Virus record (IMG/VR): IMGVR_UViG_3300036715_004475 | Coordinates: 1-27,608 of that record | Source: a virus | Direction: 5' to 3' (one strand) | DNA: 27,608 nucleotides | In this document: piece by piece, positions 14,063 through 22,617 of the stretch | How positions within the stretch are numbered: position 1 is the stretch's first letter | How the letters are laid out: the number at the start of each line of letters is the position of its first letter | The notes under the pieces: model-generated | Told to the model about the DNA's origin: nothing | Seen by the model: the letters and a program-made list of their open reading frames with translations, nothing else | Databases searched by the model: none | Made by a program: the position numbers and the translations under genes

Positions 14063-14658
14063 GCGACAACGTCCCCAGCTCTCTCGCGCAGCTCCTCGAC
14101 CTCATCGTCGCGCGCATGGCCGAGAAGCTCGGCAACGCCGTGCGAGTGGAACCGCACGACGGCCGCTTCGACGCCGAGGAGATTCGACGCTGCGCGGCGT
14201 TCGCGCCCGCGGTGTTCGTGTCGTGCCTGGGCACCGTGCCCGAGCAGAACCCGCGCGTGGGCAAGAACCTCAACCCGCGCGTCCAGTGGGGCGCCTGGAT
14301 TCTCACGAAGGACCAGGCCATCCCCGCGCAGATCGGCCGGATGAAGGTCGCGCTCAACCTCGGCGAGGTGCTCATGCGGCTCGTCGCGGTGGAGACGTGG
14401 GACGCCTGGAACACCAGCGCGGCGATGAACCTCTCGCTCGCGAACCTCTACAACGGCAAGAAGACGGACGCCGCGGGCGTGGCGCTGTGGGTCCTCTCCT
14501 GGGACCAGCGCGTCGAGCTCAACCTGTCGACGCCCATCGACCAGCTCGACGCGTTCACGCAACTCGACTCGACGATCGTCGCCACGACCCCTTCCACCAC
14601 TCCCACCGCCGAACGACAGGTCCTCGCTGAGGACCTGATCGCACTGGAGCAAGAATGA
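14059..14658 (+). CDS. Tail terminator-like protein DUF1834 (Mu gp37-like)
   Basis: 199 residues from ATG 14059, overlapping the previous stop by 4 bp (ATGA) with GAGGGG upstream. Position between the gpG-like and gp38-like genes and the beta-rich sequence (AFAPAVFVSCLGTVPEQN, VQWGAWILTKDQAIPAQI, GVALWVLSWDQRVELNL) fit the DUF1834/gp37 family, which is thought to end the tail tube at the neck. It is acidic at the C-terminus (VLAEDLIALEQE). Identification rests on synteny and general pattern more than on a sharp motif. Confidence 0.8.
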   Translation: MSDNVPSSLAQLLDLIVARMAEKLGNAVRVEPHDGRFDAEEIRRCAAFAPAVFVSCLGTVPEQNPRVGKNLNPRVQWGAWILTKDQAIPAQIGRMKVALNLGEVLMRLVAVETWDAWNTSAAMNLSLANLYNGKKTDAAGVALWVLSWDQRVELNLSTPIDQLDAFTQLDSTIVATTPSTTPTAERQVLAEDLIALEQE

Positions 14659-14882
14659 GCGAGCGCCTCTTCGTCAAACCCGCGCGGCCCGGCCTCGTGG
14701 TCCGCGACCCCGTCACACTCAAGCCGCTCGCCGAGAAGGGCGAGAGCAAGCCCCGCGACAACTACTGGCGCCGTCGCCTGAAGGCGAACGACGTCGTCGA
14801 GTGTCCCCCGCCGGCCGAGCCGTCCGAGGCCGCGGCGGTCGTCCCCCCTGCCATCCCTGCTGACCCCGAGGCCCACGAATGA
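14655..14882 (+). CDS. DUF2635 small protein (Mu gp38-like)
   Basis: 75 residues. The first 50 give the DUF2635 signature: LFVKPARPGLVVRDPVTLKPLAEKG followed by DNYWRRRLKANDVVE (conserved YW-RRL-GDV). The Pro/Ala-rich tail of about 25 residues is disordered. It lies in the constant place just before the sheath gene, with overlapping start (ATGA, 14655-14658) and stop. Its role in Mu tails is not established. Confidence 0.9.
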   Translation: MSERLFVKPARPGLVVRDPVTLKPLAEKGESKPRDNYWRRRLKANDVVECPPPAEPSEAAAVVPPAIPADPEAHE

Positions 14883-16345
14883 TCGCCTTCACGCTCCTCG
14901 ACAACGACTCACTCATCCCTGGCACGCGCGTGGAGAACGACAGCACGCGTGCGTCGCGTGGGCTGCCCGGCATCCGCGGCCGCATCCTCGTCATCGGCCA
15001 GCAGCTCTCCACCGGGACGGCGCCGCTGCTGACGCCGAAGCGCGTGCAGAACGCGAAGCAGGCGGTCCAGTTCTACGGGCCGGGCTCCATGCTCGCGAAC
15101 GAGCTCGCCGCGCTCATCCAGGCGAACCCGCGCGTGGAGGTGTGGGCCATCGGCCTGGATGACCCCACCGGCTCGAAGGCCGTGGGCAACTTCGCGTTCG
15201 CCGGCACCGCGACGGCGGACGGAATCGCGCGCCTCTACATCGGCGGCGTGCGCGTGAACGTGCCTGTCGCGAAGGGCGACACGGCGGCGGTCGTCGCGGC
15301 GGCGGCCGTCGCGGCCATCAACGCCCTCACGACGTTGCCGGTGACGGCCGCGCAGGGCTCCACCGGTCACACGGGCGAGGCCATCCCGACGTGCAAGTGG
15401 AAGGGCACGACGGGCAACCTCATCGACCTGCGCACGAACTACTACGACGGCGAATCGCTCCCCGCCGGCATCACCTGCACCGTCACCGCGATGGCGACCG
15501 GCACCGGCTCTCCCGCGCTGTCGGACGCGCTCGCGGTGGTGACGAACACGCAGTACACGAGCTACGTCTCGCCCTTCTCCGACTCCACGAACTTCACCGC
15601 GCTCGACACGGAGCTCGAACGGCGATTCGGCCCCGAGGTCCAGATGGAGGGCGTCGGCTACGTGGGCGTCTCGGGGAGCTCGTCGACCATCGCCACGTTC
15701 GGCGCGGGGAAGAACTCGAAGCAGATCGTCGCGCTGGGCACCGGGCTGTCGCCCACCGCGCCCTGGGAGGCGGCCGCCATCCTGGCCGCGACGTCCGAGC
15801 TGGAGGCGAGCCCGGCGCGGCCGCGCACGACGCTCAAGCTGCAGGGGATGCTCCCTCCGGCCGACGTCGACCGCTTCGACAAGACGGAGCGCAACCTCCT
15901 GCTCGTCGACGGCGTCAGCACGTACACGGTGAACGACGACGGCTCCTGCCGCATCGAGCGGCTCGTCACCACGTACAAGACGAACGACGCGAACCTGCCG
16001 GACACGTCGTATCAGGCGCTCACCATGCTCCTCGTGCTCTCGGCGATGCGCGTGTCCGTGCGGACGCGGTTCGGCCTGAAGTATCCGCGCTGCATCCTCG
16101 CGGACGACGACGCGGAGGTCGACGCCGGCATCCCGGTGATGAAGCCGAAGATCGCACGTGCGGAGCTCACCAGCCTCTTCGAGGAGTGGATGGGCGCGGG
16201 CTGGTCCGAGAACAAGGCGCAGTTCGAGCGAGACCTCCTGGTCGAGCGCAGCGAGAGCAACCGCAACCGGCTGCAGGCGCTCATCGCGCCCGAAAAGGTC
16301 GGCGAGTTCCTCCAGATGGACGTCCTCAACCAGTTCGGCACGTAA
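14879..16345 (+). CDS. Contractile tail sheath protein (Mu gpL-like)
   Basis: 488 residues against 495 for Mu gpL. Family features: the N-terminal strand region LLDNDSLIPGTRVENDSTRA, GRILVIGQQLSTGTAPLLTPKRVQNAKQAVQFYGPGSMLA, NPRVEVWAIGLDD, the middle protruding domain (about 100-250), and the C-terminal core SCRIERLVTTYKTN, RVSVRTRFGLKYPRC and LAPEKVGEFLQMDVLNQFGT-type ending. It polymerises around the tube and contracts at infection. The start overlaps the gp38-like stop by 4 bp. Confidence 0.94.
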   Translation: MIAFTLLDNDSLIPGTRVENDSTRASRGLPGIRGRILVIGQQLSTGTAPLLTPKRVQNAKQAVQFYGPGSMLANELAALIQANPRVEVWAIGLDDPTGSKAVGNFAFAGTATADGIARLYIGGVRVNVPVAKGDTAAVVAAAAVAAINALTTLPVTAAQGSTGHTGEAIPTCKWKGTTGNLIDLRTNYYDGESLPAGITCTVTAMATGTGSPALSDALAVVTNTQYTSYVSPFSDSTNFTALDTELERRFGPEVQMEGVGYVGVSGSSSTIATFGAGKNSKQIVALGTGLSPTAPWEAAAILAATSELEASPARPRTTLKLQGMLPPADVDRFDKTERNLLLVDGVSTYTVNDDGSCRIERLVTTYKTNDANLPDTSYQALTMLLVLSAMRVSVRTRFGLKYPRCILADDDAEVDAGIPVMKPKIARAELTSLFEEWMGAGWSENKAQFERDLLVERSESNRNRLQALIAPEKVGEFLQMDVLNQFGT

Positions 16346-16372
16346 GGCTTTCTCTCTCGAAGGGATTCGATA

Positions 16373-16732
16373 ATGGCCCAGTACACAGGCATCGTGACCA
16401 TCACCATCGACGGCGTGAAGTACTCCTCCATGTCGGGCGCGAAGCTCGAAATGGGTGGGTTCAAGCGCAAGTCGATCATCGCGAACGGCAGAGTCAAAGG
16501 CTTCTCCAAGACGGGCGTGGAGTCGCGCGTCACCTTCACGATGCCGCACGGCCGCGGCGACGACGCGACGATCTTCGACGACATGGAGGACGTCACGCTG
16601 CTCTTCGAGTGCGACAGCGACCAGATCTACAAAATCAACGGAGCCTTCTCCGAGGAGCCCGGCACCCTGAACGAGGAAGAGGGGAAGCTCGACCTCAAGT
16701 TCGCCGGCCCGAAGGCACAGCTCCAGAAGTAA
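16373..16732 (+). CDS. Tail tube protein (Mu gpM-like)
   Basis: 119 residues against 118 for Mu gpM. Beta-rich with the usual tube plan: TGIVTITIDGVKYSSMSGAKLEMGGFKRKSI, VKGFSKTGVESRVTFTMPHGRG, DVTLLFECDSDQIYKINGAFSEEPGTLNEEEGKLDLKFAGPKA. It stacks as hexamer rings inside the sheath. GAAGGGA upstream of ATG 16373. A strong hairpin follows at 16771. Confidence 0.93.
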   Translation: MAQYTGIVTITIDGVKYSSMSGAKLEMGGFKRKSIIANGRVKGFSKTGVESRVTFTMPHGRGDDATIFDDMEDVTLLFECDSDQIYKINGAFSEEPGTLNEEEGKLDLKFAGPKAQLQK

Positions 16733-16770
16733 CCACCGAGATCAACCCAACCCACCGAGAGCAAGTGCGT

Positions 16771-16800
16771 CGAGAGGGGCCGGGGCCCCGGCCCCTCTCG
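16771..16800 (+). terminator. Perfect 30-nt palindrome after the tube gene
   Basis: CGAGAGGGGCCGG at 16771-16783 pairs fully with CCGGCCCCTCTCG at 16788-16800: a 13-bp stem with a 4-nt loop. There is no T run, so it is not a classical intrinsic terminator. It may stabilise the upstream sheath/tube mRNA end or attenuate transcription into the tail-chaperone and tape-measure genes. Confidence 0.5.
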
Positions 16801-16864
16801 CGGCGGGCGAGGACCATTCACCCACGCGTCCACGGACGCCCATTCAAAGGAAGGCAGGCACCCC

Positions 16865-17221
16865 ATGGCTCCCCCGAAAGGTTTCATCGAAGAGCACGAC
16901 GACGGGTCGATCACGGTCACGCTGGAGTTTCCCGTCGAGATTCGTACGAAGGCGAAGGGCGACGACGAGGACGCGAAGCCCGTGACGTCGAAGGTCATCG
17001 AGAAGATCACCTTCAAGCCGGCGATCGCGGCGCACCTCATGGCCATCGACGAGGTGAAGGGCCCGGTCTCCCGTGACATCGCGCTGATGGAGCAGCTCAG
17101 CGACTACACGCAGAAGGAGCTCCGCCGCATCCGTTGGACCGACCACCAGCGGTGCGTCCTGGCCGTGCAGCAGCTCCTGGGAAAATCCCAACCGACTGGC
17201 GAGGAATCCTCCGAACCCTGA
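16865..17221 (+). CDS. Tail assembly chaperone, zero-frame product (Mu gp41-like)
   Basis: 118 residues. MAPPKGFIEEHDDGSITVTLEFPVEI with an acidic beta-rich N-terminal half, then KITFKPAIAAHLMAIDEVKG and DIALMEQLSDYTQKELRRIRWTDHQRCVLAVQQLLGK: this is the gp41-type pattern in which the last part names a helix with LS.Lt...l..l. Such chaperones coat the tape measure while the tube assembles. Near its end it carries a slippery site giving a longer product. AAGGAAGG lies about 11 nt before ATG 16865. Confidence 0.88.
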   Translation: MAPPKGFIEEHDDGSITVTLEFPVEIRTKAKGDDEDAKPVTSKVIEKITFKPAIAAHLMAIDEVKGPVSRDIALMEQLSDYTQKELRRIRWTDHQRCVLAVQQLLGKSQPTGEESSEP

Positions 17222-17310
17222 TTGCCCACTTCGGCGGGCTTCCGGTTCCACTCGACCAGTTGGATGGCAAGGCCTTGAGGTTCTGGCTTTCGCAGGTGCC
17301 CCGTGAGTAG
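16865..17310 (+). CDS. Tail assembly chaperone, -1 frameshift product (Mu gp41-42-like)
   Basis: The zero frame is read to codon 107 (AAA, 17183-17185); a -1 slip then continues at ATC 17185-17187 to TAG 17308-17310, for about 148 residues. The added 41 residues, starting IPTDWRGILRTLIAHFGGLP and ending FWLSQVPRE, read like protein, with conserved-looking PLDQLDGKALRFWL, and not like a chance frame. Established knowledge: almost all long-tailed phages, Mu included, make two chaperone forms by a frameshift just upstream of the tape measure gene. The extended form ends 8 bases into the tape measure gene. Confidence 0.85.
17179..17185 (+). other. Programmed -1 ribosomal frameshift site G GGA AAA
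   Basis: Heptamer GGGAAAA in register with the zero frame (CTG GGA AAA), a canonical X XXY YYZ slippery site that allows both P- and A-site tRNAs to re-pair after slipping back. It lies 12 codons before the zero-frame stop. I did not identify the downstream stimulating structure. Confidence 0.85.
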
Positions 17311-19162
17311 CAAGCTCACCACATCGCTGCTGCTGCGCTTCATCGACGCAGCGTCGGGCCCGATGGGCACGACGCTGCGCACGGCGGCGAACGGGTTCGC
17401 GACGCTGAAGACGGCGGCCGCCGCAGCGGACAAGCACTTCGACACGGCGTCCCACCTGAAGCACGCCGCGGACGGCGCCGCACAGTTCGCGCAGGGGGCG
17501 GCCACGTTCGTGGAGCGACCCATCAAGACGGCGGCCGACTTCGAACACGCCATGAATCGCGTGGGCACGAAGCTGGAGGCGAGCGCCGCCGACGTCGCGA
17601 CCCTCACGACCGCGGCGAAGGAGATGGGCTCCACGACGCGCTACAGCTCGGGCGAGGCCGCGACGGGCATGGAGATGCTGGCGCAGGCCGGCTACAGCAC
17701 GACGCAGATCCTCTCGGCGCTCCCCGCGGTGTTGGACCTCGCGGCGAACGACGACATGCAGCTGGGCCCGGCGGCGCTCATCGCCTCCACGTCGCTGCAC
17801 TCCTTCGGGATGGAAGCGAAGGAGATGACGCGCCTGGTGGACGTCCTGGCGAAGACGTCGACGGCCACCGACACGACCGTCACGGACCTGGGCGAGAGCC
17901 TGAAGTACGCGGCGCCGTCGGCGCACCTGCTCGGCCTCAACGTCGAGCGCACGAGCGCGATGCTCGGCGTGCTGGCGAACAACGGCCTGCGCGGGACGGT
18001 CGCCGGTACAGCGCTCAAGGATGTGTTCTCCAGGCTCGCGGCGCCGAAGTCGATCGGCCGGCAGCTGCTCGATCACTACGGAATCAAGCCGGAGGACGCG
18101 AAGCACAACCTGCGTCCGGTGGAGACGGTGCTCGCGGAGCTCGACGCGAAGATGGCCAAGCTGGGCACTGCGCGGCGCTCGCTCGTACTGGACCGCGTGT
18201 TCGGTCAGGAGGGCGCGGGGGCGGCCGCCATCCTCATGCACTCGGCGGCGTCGGGGGAGCTCGCGTCGTCGAACGCCGACCTGATGAACGCCCAGGGCTA
18301 CGCGGCGTCGCAGGCCGCGCGAATGATGAACGACACGGAAGGGGCGACGAAGCGGCTCACAAGCGCAACGGAGCGGTTGAACATCAGCGTGGGAGACTCG
18401 CTCCTTCCTCAGACGAAGGAACTCGAAGAGCGGGTCGCGAAGTACATCAACACGGCGACCGGATGGATTGAGAAACACCAGGGCGTGGCGCAGGGCTCTC
18501 TTGTCCTGGTGGGCGGCCTCGGCCTCCTCGCCGCGGGCGCCGCCGGCACCGCGCTCGCGCTCTCCACGCTGAGCACGTCGCTCGGCGTCCTCGCGGTCGC
18601 GGTGGGCAGCAAGTCGACGGGCGTGCAGATCCTCGGGGCCGGCCTCCGGTGGTTGGGCGCGACGGCGCTCAGCGTCGTGCCGGGGCTCGGCGCGGCGACC
18701 GAGGCCGTCTGGGCGTTCGGCGCGTCGATGCTGGCTTCACCGCTGGCGCCGTTCGTCATCGGCGCGGCCGCGCTCGGCGGCGCCGCCTATCTCATCTGGC
18801 GGAACTGGGACGGGCTCAGCGCGTTCTTCCACGACTGGTGGCAGGGCTTCGAGCAGGACTGGAACACGGGCGTCTCCGGCTTCGTCGATTCGTGGCTCGA
18901 AGGCTTCAAGCAGATCCGGGCGGGCGCGGAGTCGCTCTGGCACGGGACCGGCCCGGCCGCCGGCACGGGCAGCGGTGCGGAGGCGAGTGGACCGCCTGCG
19001 CTCGGGCCGAACTCGTCGAGCAGCTCCTCGTCACAGTCTCAGATGTCCGGCGAGCTCCACGTGAAGATCGACAGCGAAGGGCGCCCGCGCGTCGTGACGA
19101 TGCGCAGCGGCAAGAAGCTGCGGCTCTCGACGGACACCTCGTTCTCGCTGGCGGGGTCGTAG
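17303..19162 (+). CDS. Tail tape measure protein
   Basis: 619 residues from GTG 17303, overlapping the end of the frameshifted chaperone. The N-terminal half has the phage-minor-tail pattern: FERPIKTAADFEHAMNRVGTKLEASAADVATLT, MGSTTRYSSGEAATGMEMLAQAGYST, ALPAVLDLAANDDMQLGPAALI, LGVLANNGLRGTVAGTALKD. The middle has helix/coil with two hydrophobic stretches (about residues 393-425 and 450-498), ending in PFVIGAAALGGAAYLIW, which may enter the host membrane during DNA delivery. A Ser run (SSSSSSSQSQ) and a short C-terminal beta segment close it. It fixes tail length and lies where expected, after the chaperone gene. Confidence 0.93.
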   Translation: MSSKLTTSLLLRFIDAASGPMGTTLRTAANGFATLKTAAAAADKHFDTASHLKHAADGAAQFAQGAATFVERPIKTAADFEHAMNRVGTKLEASAADVATLTTAAKEMGSTTRYSSGEAATGMEMLAQAGYSTTQILSALPAVLDLAANDDMQLGPAALIASTSLHSFGMEAKEMTRLVDVLAKTSTATDTTVTDLGESLKYAAPSAHLLGLNVERTSAMLGVLANNGLRGTVAGTALKDVFSRLAAPKSIGRQLLDHYGIKPEDAKHNLRPVETVLAELDAKMAKLGTARRSLVLDRVFGQEGAGAAAILMHSAASGELASSNADLMNAQGYAASQAARMMNDTEGATKRLTSATERLNISVGDSLLPQTKELEERVAKYINTATGWIEKHQGVAQGSLVLVGGLGLLAAGAAGTALALSTLSTSLGVLAVAVGSKSTGVQILGAGLRWLGATALSVVPGLGAATEAVWAFGASMLASPLAPFVIGAAALGGAAYLIWRNWDGLSAFFHDWWQGFEQDWNTGVSGFVDSWLEGFKQIRAGAESLWHGTGPAAGTGSGAEASGPPALGPNSSSSSSSQSQMSGELHVKIDSEGRPRVVTMRSGKKLRLSTDTSFSLAGS

Positions 19163-19164
19163 CC

Positions 19165-20538
19165 ATGGCCGTCTCGTTCGTCGACCAGTTCGACCAGGAC
19201 ACGCTCACGCAGCCGGCGGTCGATCTGCCGGCGCCGACGCGCGGCTGGCAGGACACAATCGACGGGCGGCCCGCCTCCTTCCGTGGCGTCCCCTTCACGG
19301 CGGGCGACCTCGACACGACCGTGGGCCGTCGCACCGTCGTGAAGTCGATGCCCGGCCAGGACAAGCCGTTCGTCCCCGACCAGGGGCGACGCACGCGGCG
19401 GTTCCGGGTGCGCGGCGTGGTGTTCGGCCGCGACTACATGACCCAGCGGGACTTCCTGCTGGCCGCGTTCGAGCAGGAGGGCTCGGGCACGCTGGTGCAT
19501 CCGACGCTCGGCACCTTCGAGTGCAAGGTGGAGGGCGACGTCCGGCTGCACGAGTCGGTGGAGCGCGACCAGGGCCGCGCCGACTTCGAAGCGGTGTTCG
19601 TGCAGGTGACGGACACGCTGCTGGAGGTGTCACCCGACACGACGGGCGACGTGGTGCGGGCGGCCGCGGTCGCGCGGGCGACGCTGGCGCCGGACTTCGA
19701 GGCTCACTTCACCATCGGCGGCATGGCGGCCGCCTTCTCGCGCTCGGCGGTGGAGGCGATGACCGCGGCCTCGCGGGCGTTCTACTCCGTGCAGGCGAAG
19801 CTCAACGTCGGCCTCGGCGCCATCGACCAGGCGGAGTCGCAGGTCCTCGATCTCAGTCAGGGCATCGACCACATCGCGCGCACGCCCAGCACGTATGCGG
19901 AGGAGGTCATCGGCGCGTACGGCATCCTGGGCGGCGTCATCAGCAAGCTGCAGGAGGACTATCGGGAGTCGGCGGCGAAGGCGACCGAGGTCGCGCGGTT
20001 CGCGAGCGTGACGCGGCCGGTGGAGACGCGGAAGTTCGCGAGCGCGACGCAGACGCTCGTCGTGGACAGCTGCGACTTCGCCGCGGCCCCGCTCCCCTCC
20101 GCGGTGACGGCGCTGCTGCAGGAGACGCCCACGCGCGTGCAGCAGCGGGCGAACGTGGCCGCCATCGAGGCGCTCACCCACCGCGCGGCGCTCGTCGCCG
20201 GCTGCCAGGCGGCCGCCCTCGTCGACTATCCCTCCTCGGCCGACGCGCTCGGCCTGCTGACCATCCTGGTCGACCGCTTCGCGGTGGAGGAGAACACGGC
20301 CTCCACGGACGTCTACGCCGCGCTGGTCGACCTCCGCCGCGCCATCGTGCGGCACCTGTCCACGGTGGCCGACGAGCTCCCGGGTGCGGTGACGTACACG
20401 CCGGCGCGGACGATGCCGGCGCTCGTCGTGGCCCACCAGATGACCGGCGACGCCTCGACCGAGGCCGAGCTCATCGACGCGAACAACATCCGCCATCCGC
20501 TCTTCGTGCCCGGCGGGCAAGTGCTGAGGGGCGCATGA
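19165..20538 (+). CDS. Mu gpN-like DNA circularization / tail-tip protein
   Basis: 457 residues, ATG 19165, 2 bp after the tape measure stop. The N-terminal domain (about 25-165) shows the gpN pattern: RGWQDTIDGRPASFRGVPFTAGDLDTTVGRRTVVKSMPGQDKPFVPDQGRRTRRFRVRGVVFG, GTLVHPTLGTFECKVEGD and RADFEAVFVQ, a strand-rich baseplate fold. Long helices follow (VQAKLNVGLGAIDQAESQVLDLSQ). In Mu, gpN sits at the tail tip with gpP; the older name DNA circularisation protein persists in databases. The stop overlaps the next ATG by 3 bp. Confidence 0.9.
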   Translation: MAVSFVDQFDQDTLTQPAVDLPAPTRGWQDTIDGRPASFRGVPFTAGDLDTTVGRRTVVKSMPGQDKPFVPDQGRRTRRFRVRGVVFGRDYMTQRDFLLAAFEQEGSGTLVHPTLGTFECKVEGDVRLHESVERDQGRADFEAVFVQVTDTLLEVSPDTTGDVVRAAAVARATLAPDFEAHFTIGGMAAAFSRSAVEAMTAASRAFYSVQAKLNVGLGAIDQAESQVLDLSQGIDHIARTPSTYAEEVIGAYGILGGVISKLQEDYRESAAKATEVARFASVTRPVETRKFASATQTLVVDSCDFAAAPLPSAVTALLQETPTRVQQRANVAAIEALTHRAALVAGCQAAALVDYPSSADALGLLTILVDRFAVEENTASTDVYAALVDLRRAIVRHLSTVADELPGAVTYTPARTMPALVVAHQMTGDASTEAELIDANNIRHPLFVPGGQVLRGA

Positions 20539-21629
20539 CTCCGCGCATCGCTGTCACGCTCGACGGCCGCCCCTTCACGAACTGGCTCTCCCTCTCCGTG
20601 CGCCGGTCGATGGAGGAGCTCAGCGCCTCCTTCGAGTTCGAGGTCGCGGACGACTGGCACGAGACCGGGCGGCGGCTGCCGTTCGACGAGACGTCCTCGT
20701 GCGCCATCCAGGTGGGCAGCGAGACGCTCCTCACCGGCTGGGTGGAGGACATCGACGAGGACGACGGCGGCGACGAGGAGGGCACGCTCGTCTCCGGGCG
20801 CGATCTCCTCTGCGACCTGGTCGACTGCGCCGCGCAGTTCAAGGGCGGTCAGTGGTCCAGCGCCACCGTCGACCGCATCGCCTCGGATCTGATTGCGGCG
20901 GGCGGCTACCAGCAGCTCGTCGTCACCGCGGACGGCGTCTCCCTGGGCGACCCGATCTCCGCGTTCACCCTCGCGGACGGCGAGTCGGTCGCCGAGGCGA
21001 TTGTGCGGGCCTGTCGCCTGCGTGGGCTGCTGCTGGTGGGCGATGGCAGCGGGACGCTCGTCTTTACGCGGCCTGGCGCCTCCACGACGGCCACGGTGCT
21101 GCAGCGCGGCGTGAACGTCGAGCGGTCGCGGCGGCGCCGGAGCTCGCGCGAGCGCTTCTCCGACTACATCGTGAAGTCGCACAGCCCGGCCACCGGCATC
21201 GACCGCATCTTCGGTGTCTCGGCGGCGTCGCATAGGGCCGTCGCGAAGGATCCGGCGGTGAAGCGGCCGCGGCCCGTGATGGTGCTCAGCGATGACACGG
21301 TGCAGATCTCGACGCAGCGGCGCGCGGACTGGCAGCGCAACGTCCGCGCCGGCCGGGCGGTCCGCTATCGCTACACGGTGGAGGGCTGGCAGACAGCGGA
21401 GAACCGGCTCTGGCAGCCGAACACGCTCGTGGGCGTCATCGACGACCGCTACCAGCTCGAAGACATCCTCCTCATCATCGAGACCGAGCACTCGGTGAGC
21501 GAGGACAGCGGCCCCATCACGGAGCTGGAGGTCTGCGACCCGCGCGCGCTCGAGGTGGAGGTGCCACCGGGCCGCAAGAAGCCCCGCAAGCGCGCCGAAC
21601 ACAACCGCGTCGGAAAGGCGGCCTTCTGA
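20535..21629 (+). CDS. Baseplate hub protein gpP-like (Mu gp44)
   Basis: 364 residues against 379 in Mu. ATG 20535 is fixed by the ATGA overlap. Pattern of gpP/late control D hubs: RIAVTLDGRPFTNWLSLSVRRSMEELSASFEFEVAD, TLLTGWVEDIDEDD, the strand ALADGESVAEAIVRACRLRGLLL, GTLVFTRPG, and VRYRYTVEGWQTAENRLWQPNTLVGVIDDRYQLEDILLII. It forms the trimeric hub beneath the tube, to which the spike is attached. The C-terminal tail is Lys/Arg-rich (PPGRKKPRKRAEH). Confidence 0.92.
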   Translation: MTPRIAVTLDGRPFTNWLSLSVRRSMEELSASFEFEVADDWHETGRRLPFDETSSCAIQVGSETLLTGWVEDIDEDDGGDEEGTLVSGRDLLCDLVDCAAQFKGGQWSSATVDRIASDLIAAGGYQQLVVTADGVSLGDPISAFTLADGESVAEAIVRACRLRGLLLVGDGSGTLVFTRPGASTTATVLQRGVNVERSRRRRSSRERFSDYIVKSHSPATGIDRIFGVSAASHRAVAKDPAVKRPRPVMVLSDDTVQISTQRRADWQRNVRAGRAVRYRYTVEGWQTAENRLWQPNTLVGVIDDRYQLEDILLIIETEHSVSEDSGPITELEVCDPRALEVEVPPGRKKPRKRAEHNRVGKAAF

Positions 21630-22183
21630 TGAGCGTCTTCTCTCCGGGGTTCGAGCTCGGCCAGCAGATCGAGCGGCGGCTGAAGACGCTGGGCGAGGCG
21701 CTGCGGCGCACGGCCGTGCGCGGCTTCGTGCAGCTGGTGAAGGACAGCGGGGACGTCCAGTTCGTGCAGCTGCAGCTCGACGCGGACAACGTGCGCGACG
21801 ACGTGGAGCACTTCCAGCCGTTCGGGCTCGCCGGCCATCCGTTGAAGGATGCTCAGGGGCTCGTCTTCATGGTCGCCGGCAACCCGCGCCACCTGGTGGC
21901 GATGGGGCTGTTCAACCCGGACAAGCGCCCGAAGGACCTCGAAGAGGGCGCGACCGCGCTCTACGACGCCGAGGGGGTGAAGGTCCACCTCAAGCCGGGC
22001 GGTGGCCTCAGCCTCGGCTCGCGCGACGCTACGAAGGGCGCGGCCCGCGTCGGGGACACCATCAAGATCTCAATGGCGGCCCTGAACGCAGCGTTCAACC
22101 CGGGCTCCGGCGGCGCCTCGTTCACGACGGATGTGGAGGGCTCCATTACTGAGGTCTCCAGCTCCGTCACGGTGGCCGACTGA
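21629..22183 (+). CDS. Baseplate spike / central spike protein gp45-like (gpV family)
   Basis: 184 residues, one-base overlap with the hub stop (TGATG). N-terminal OB-like region: RGFVQLVKDSGDVQFVQLQLDADNVRDDVEHFQPFGLAGHPL, then GLVFMVAGNPRHLVAMGLFNPDKRP, typical of Mu gp45, which is the membrane-piercing central spike. The C-terminal region repeats strands: VKVHLKPGGGLSLGSRDATKGAARVGDTIKI, followed by a Ser-rich end (SSVTVAD). A metal-binding HxH at the very tip, seen in some spikes, is not visible. Confidence 0.9.
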   Translation: MSVFSPGFELGQQIERRLKTLGEALRRTAVRGFVQLVKDSGDVQFVQLQLDADNVRDDVEHFQPFGLAGHPLKDAQGLVFMVAGNPRHLVAMGLFNPDKRPKDLEEGATALYDAEGVKVHLKPGGGLSLGSRDATKGAARVGDTIKISMAALNAAFNPGSGGASFTTDVEGSITEVSSSVTVAD

Positions 22184-22617
22184 TGCTGCTCCTCCGATGG
22201 CTCAACGAGAAGCAGCGCGCCGACCTCATCCGCGACGAGGACGGCGAGTTCACGGTCGATCCGGGGCTGGAGTCGGCGCTGGTGATCTCGCTCTTCACGG
22301 ACCTGGCGGCGCCGCCGGAGCTCGCGGAGCCGGGCGCGATGCGCGCGGGCTGGTGGGCGGACGCGTACCAGGACGACCGTCCGGGCTCGCTCATCTGGAC
22401 GCTCCGCCGTCGCACGCTCACGGACGTGTCGCTGCAGCTGCTGGAGACCTACGCGAAGGACGCGACGGTGTGGCTGGTCGACGACGGCGTGGCGAAGAGC
22501 ATCACGGCGACGGCGCGGCGCAAGTCGCGCACGGCCGCGCTGCTGACCCTCGTCATCACGCCGCCGGACGGGACTCGATTCTCGCGCACCTGGGAGGTGC
22601 CCTTTGGCGTTCAATAG
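22183..22617 (+). CDS. Baseplate protein gp46-like (Mu gp46, GP46 family)
   Basis: 144 residues, one-base overlap with the spike gene. Recognised from FTVDPGLESALVISLFTD, then WWADAYQDDRPGSLIWTLRRRTLTDVSLQLLETYAKDA and LVIT-type end strands, which match the GP46 family (pattern LetavviaLfTDrra....RGWWgD..........lGSrLWll.R). It links the hub and the wedge of the baseplate. Its 3' end overlaps the gp47-like gene by 14 bp. Confidence 0.92.
   Translation: MLLLRWLNEKQRADLIRDEDGEFTVDPGLESALVISLFTDLAAPPELAEPGAMRAGWWADAYQDDRPGSLIWTLRRRTLTDVSLQLLETYAKDATVWLVDDGVAKSITATARRKSRTAALLTLVITPPDGTRFSRTWEVPFGVQ

Noticed and set aside
11283-14414. Very long leftward frame (over 1000 codons) across decoration, capsid and head-tail genes
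   Set aside because: Antisense to recognisable Mu-type genes; long because of high GC. Part of it reads antisense through the tRNA (AGLEPAPP-like run), a known artefact.
15391-17076. Rightward frame overlapping sheath and tube genes
   Set aside because: Arg/His-rich shifted-frame shadow of the sheath gene; the sheath frame has clear family sequence.
19012-19044. Serine run in the tape measure protein as a possible repeat or phase-variable tract
   Set aside because: Codons are mixed, not a mononucleotide or simple repeat, so slippage is unlikely; it is probably just a flexible linker.
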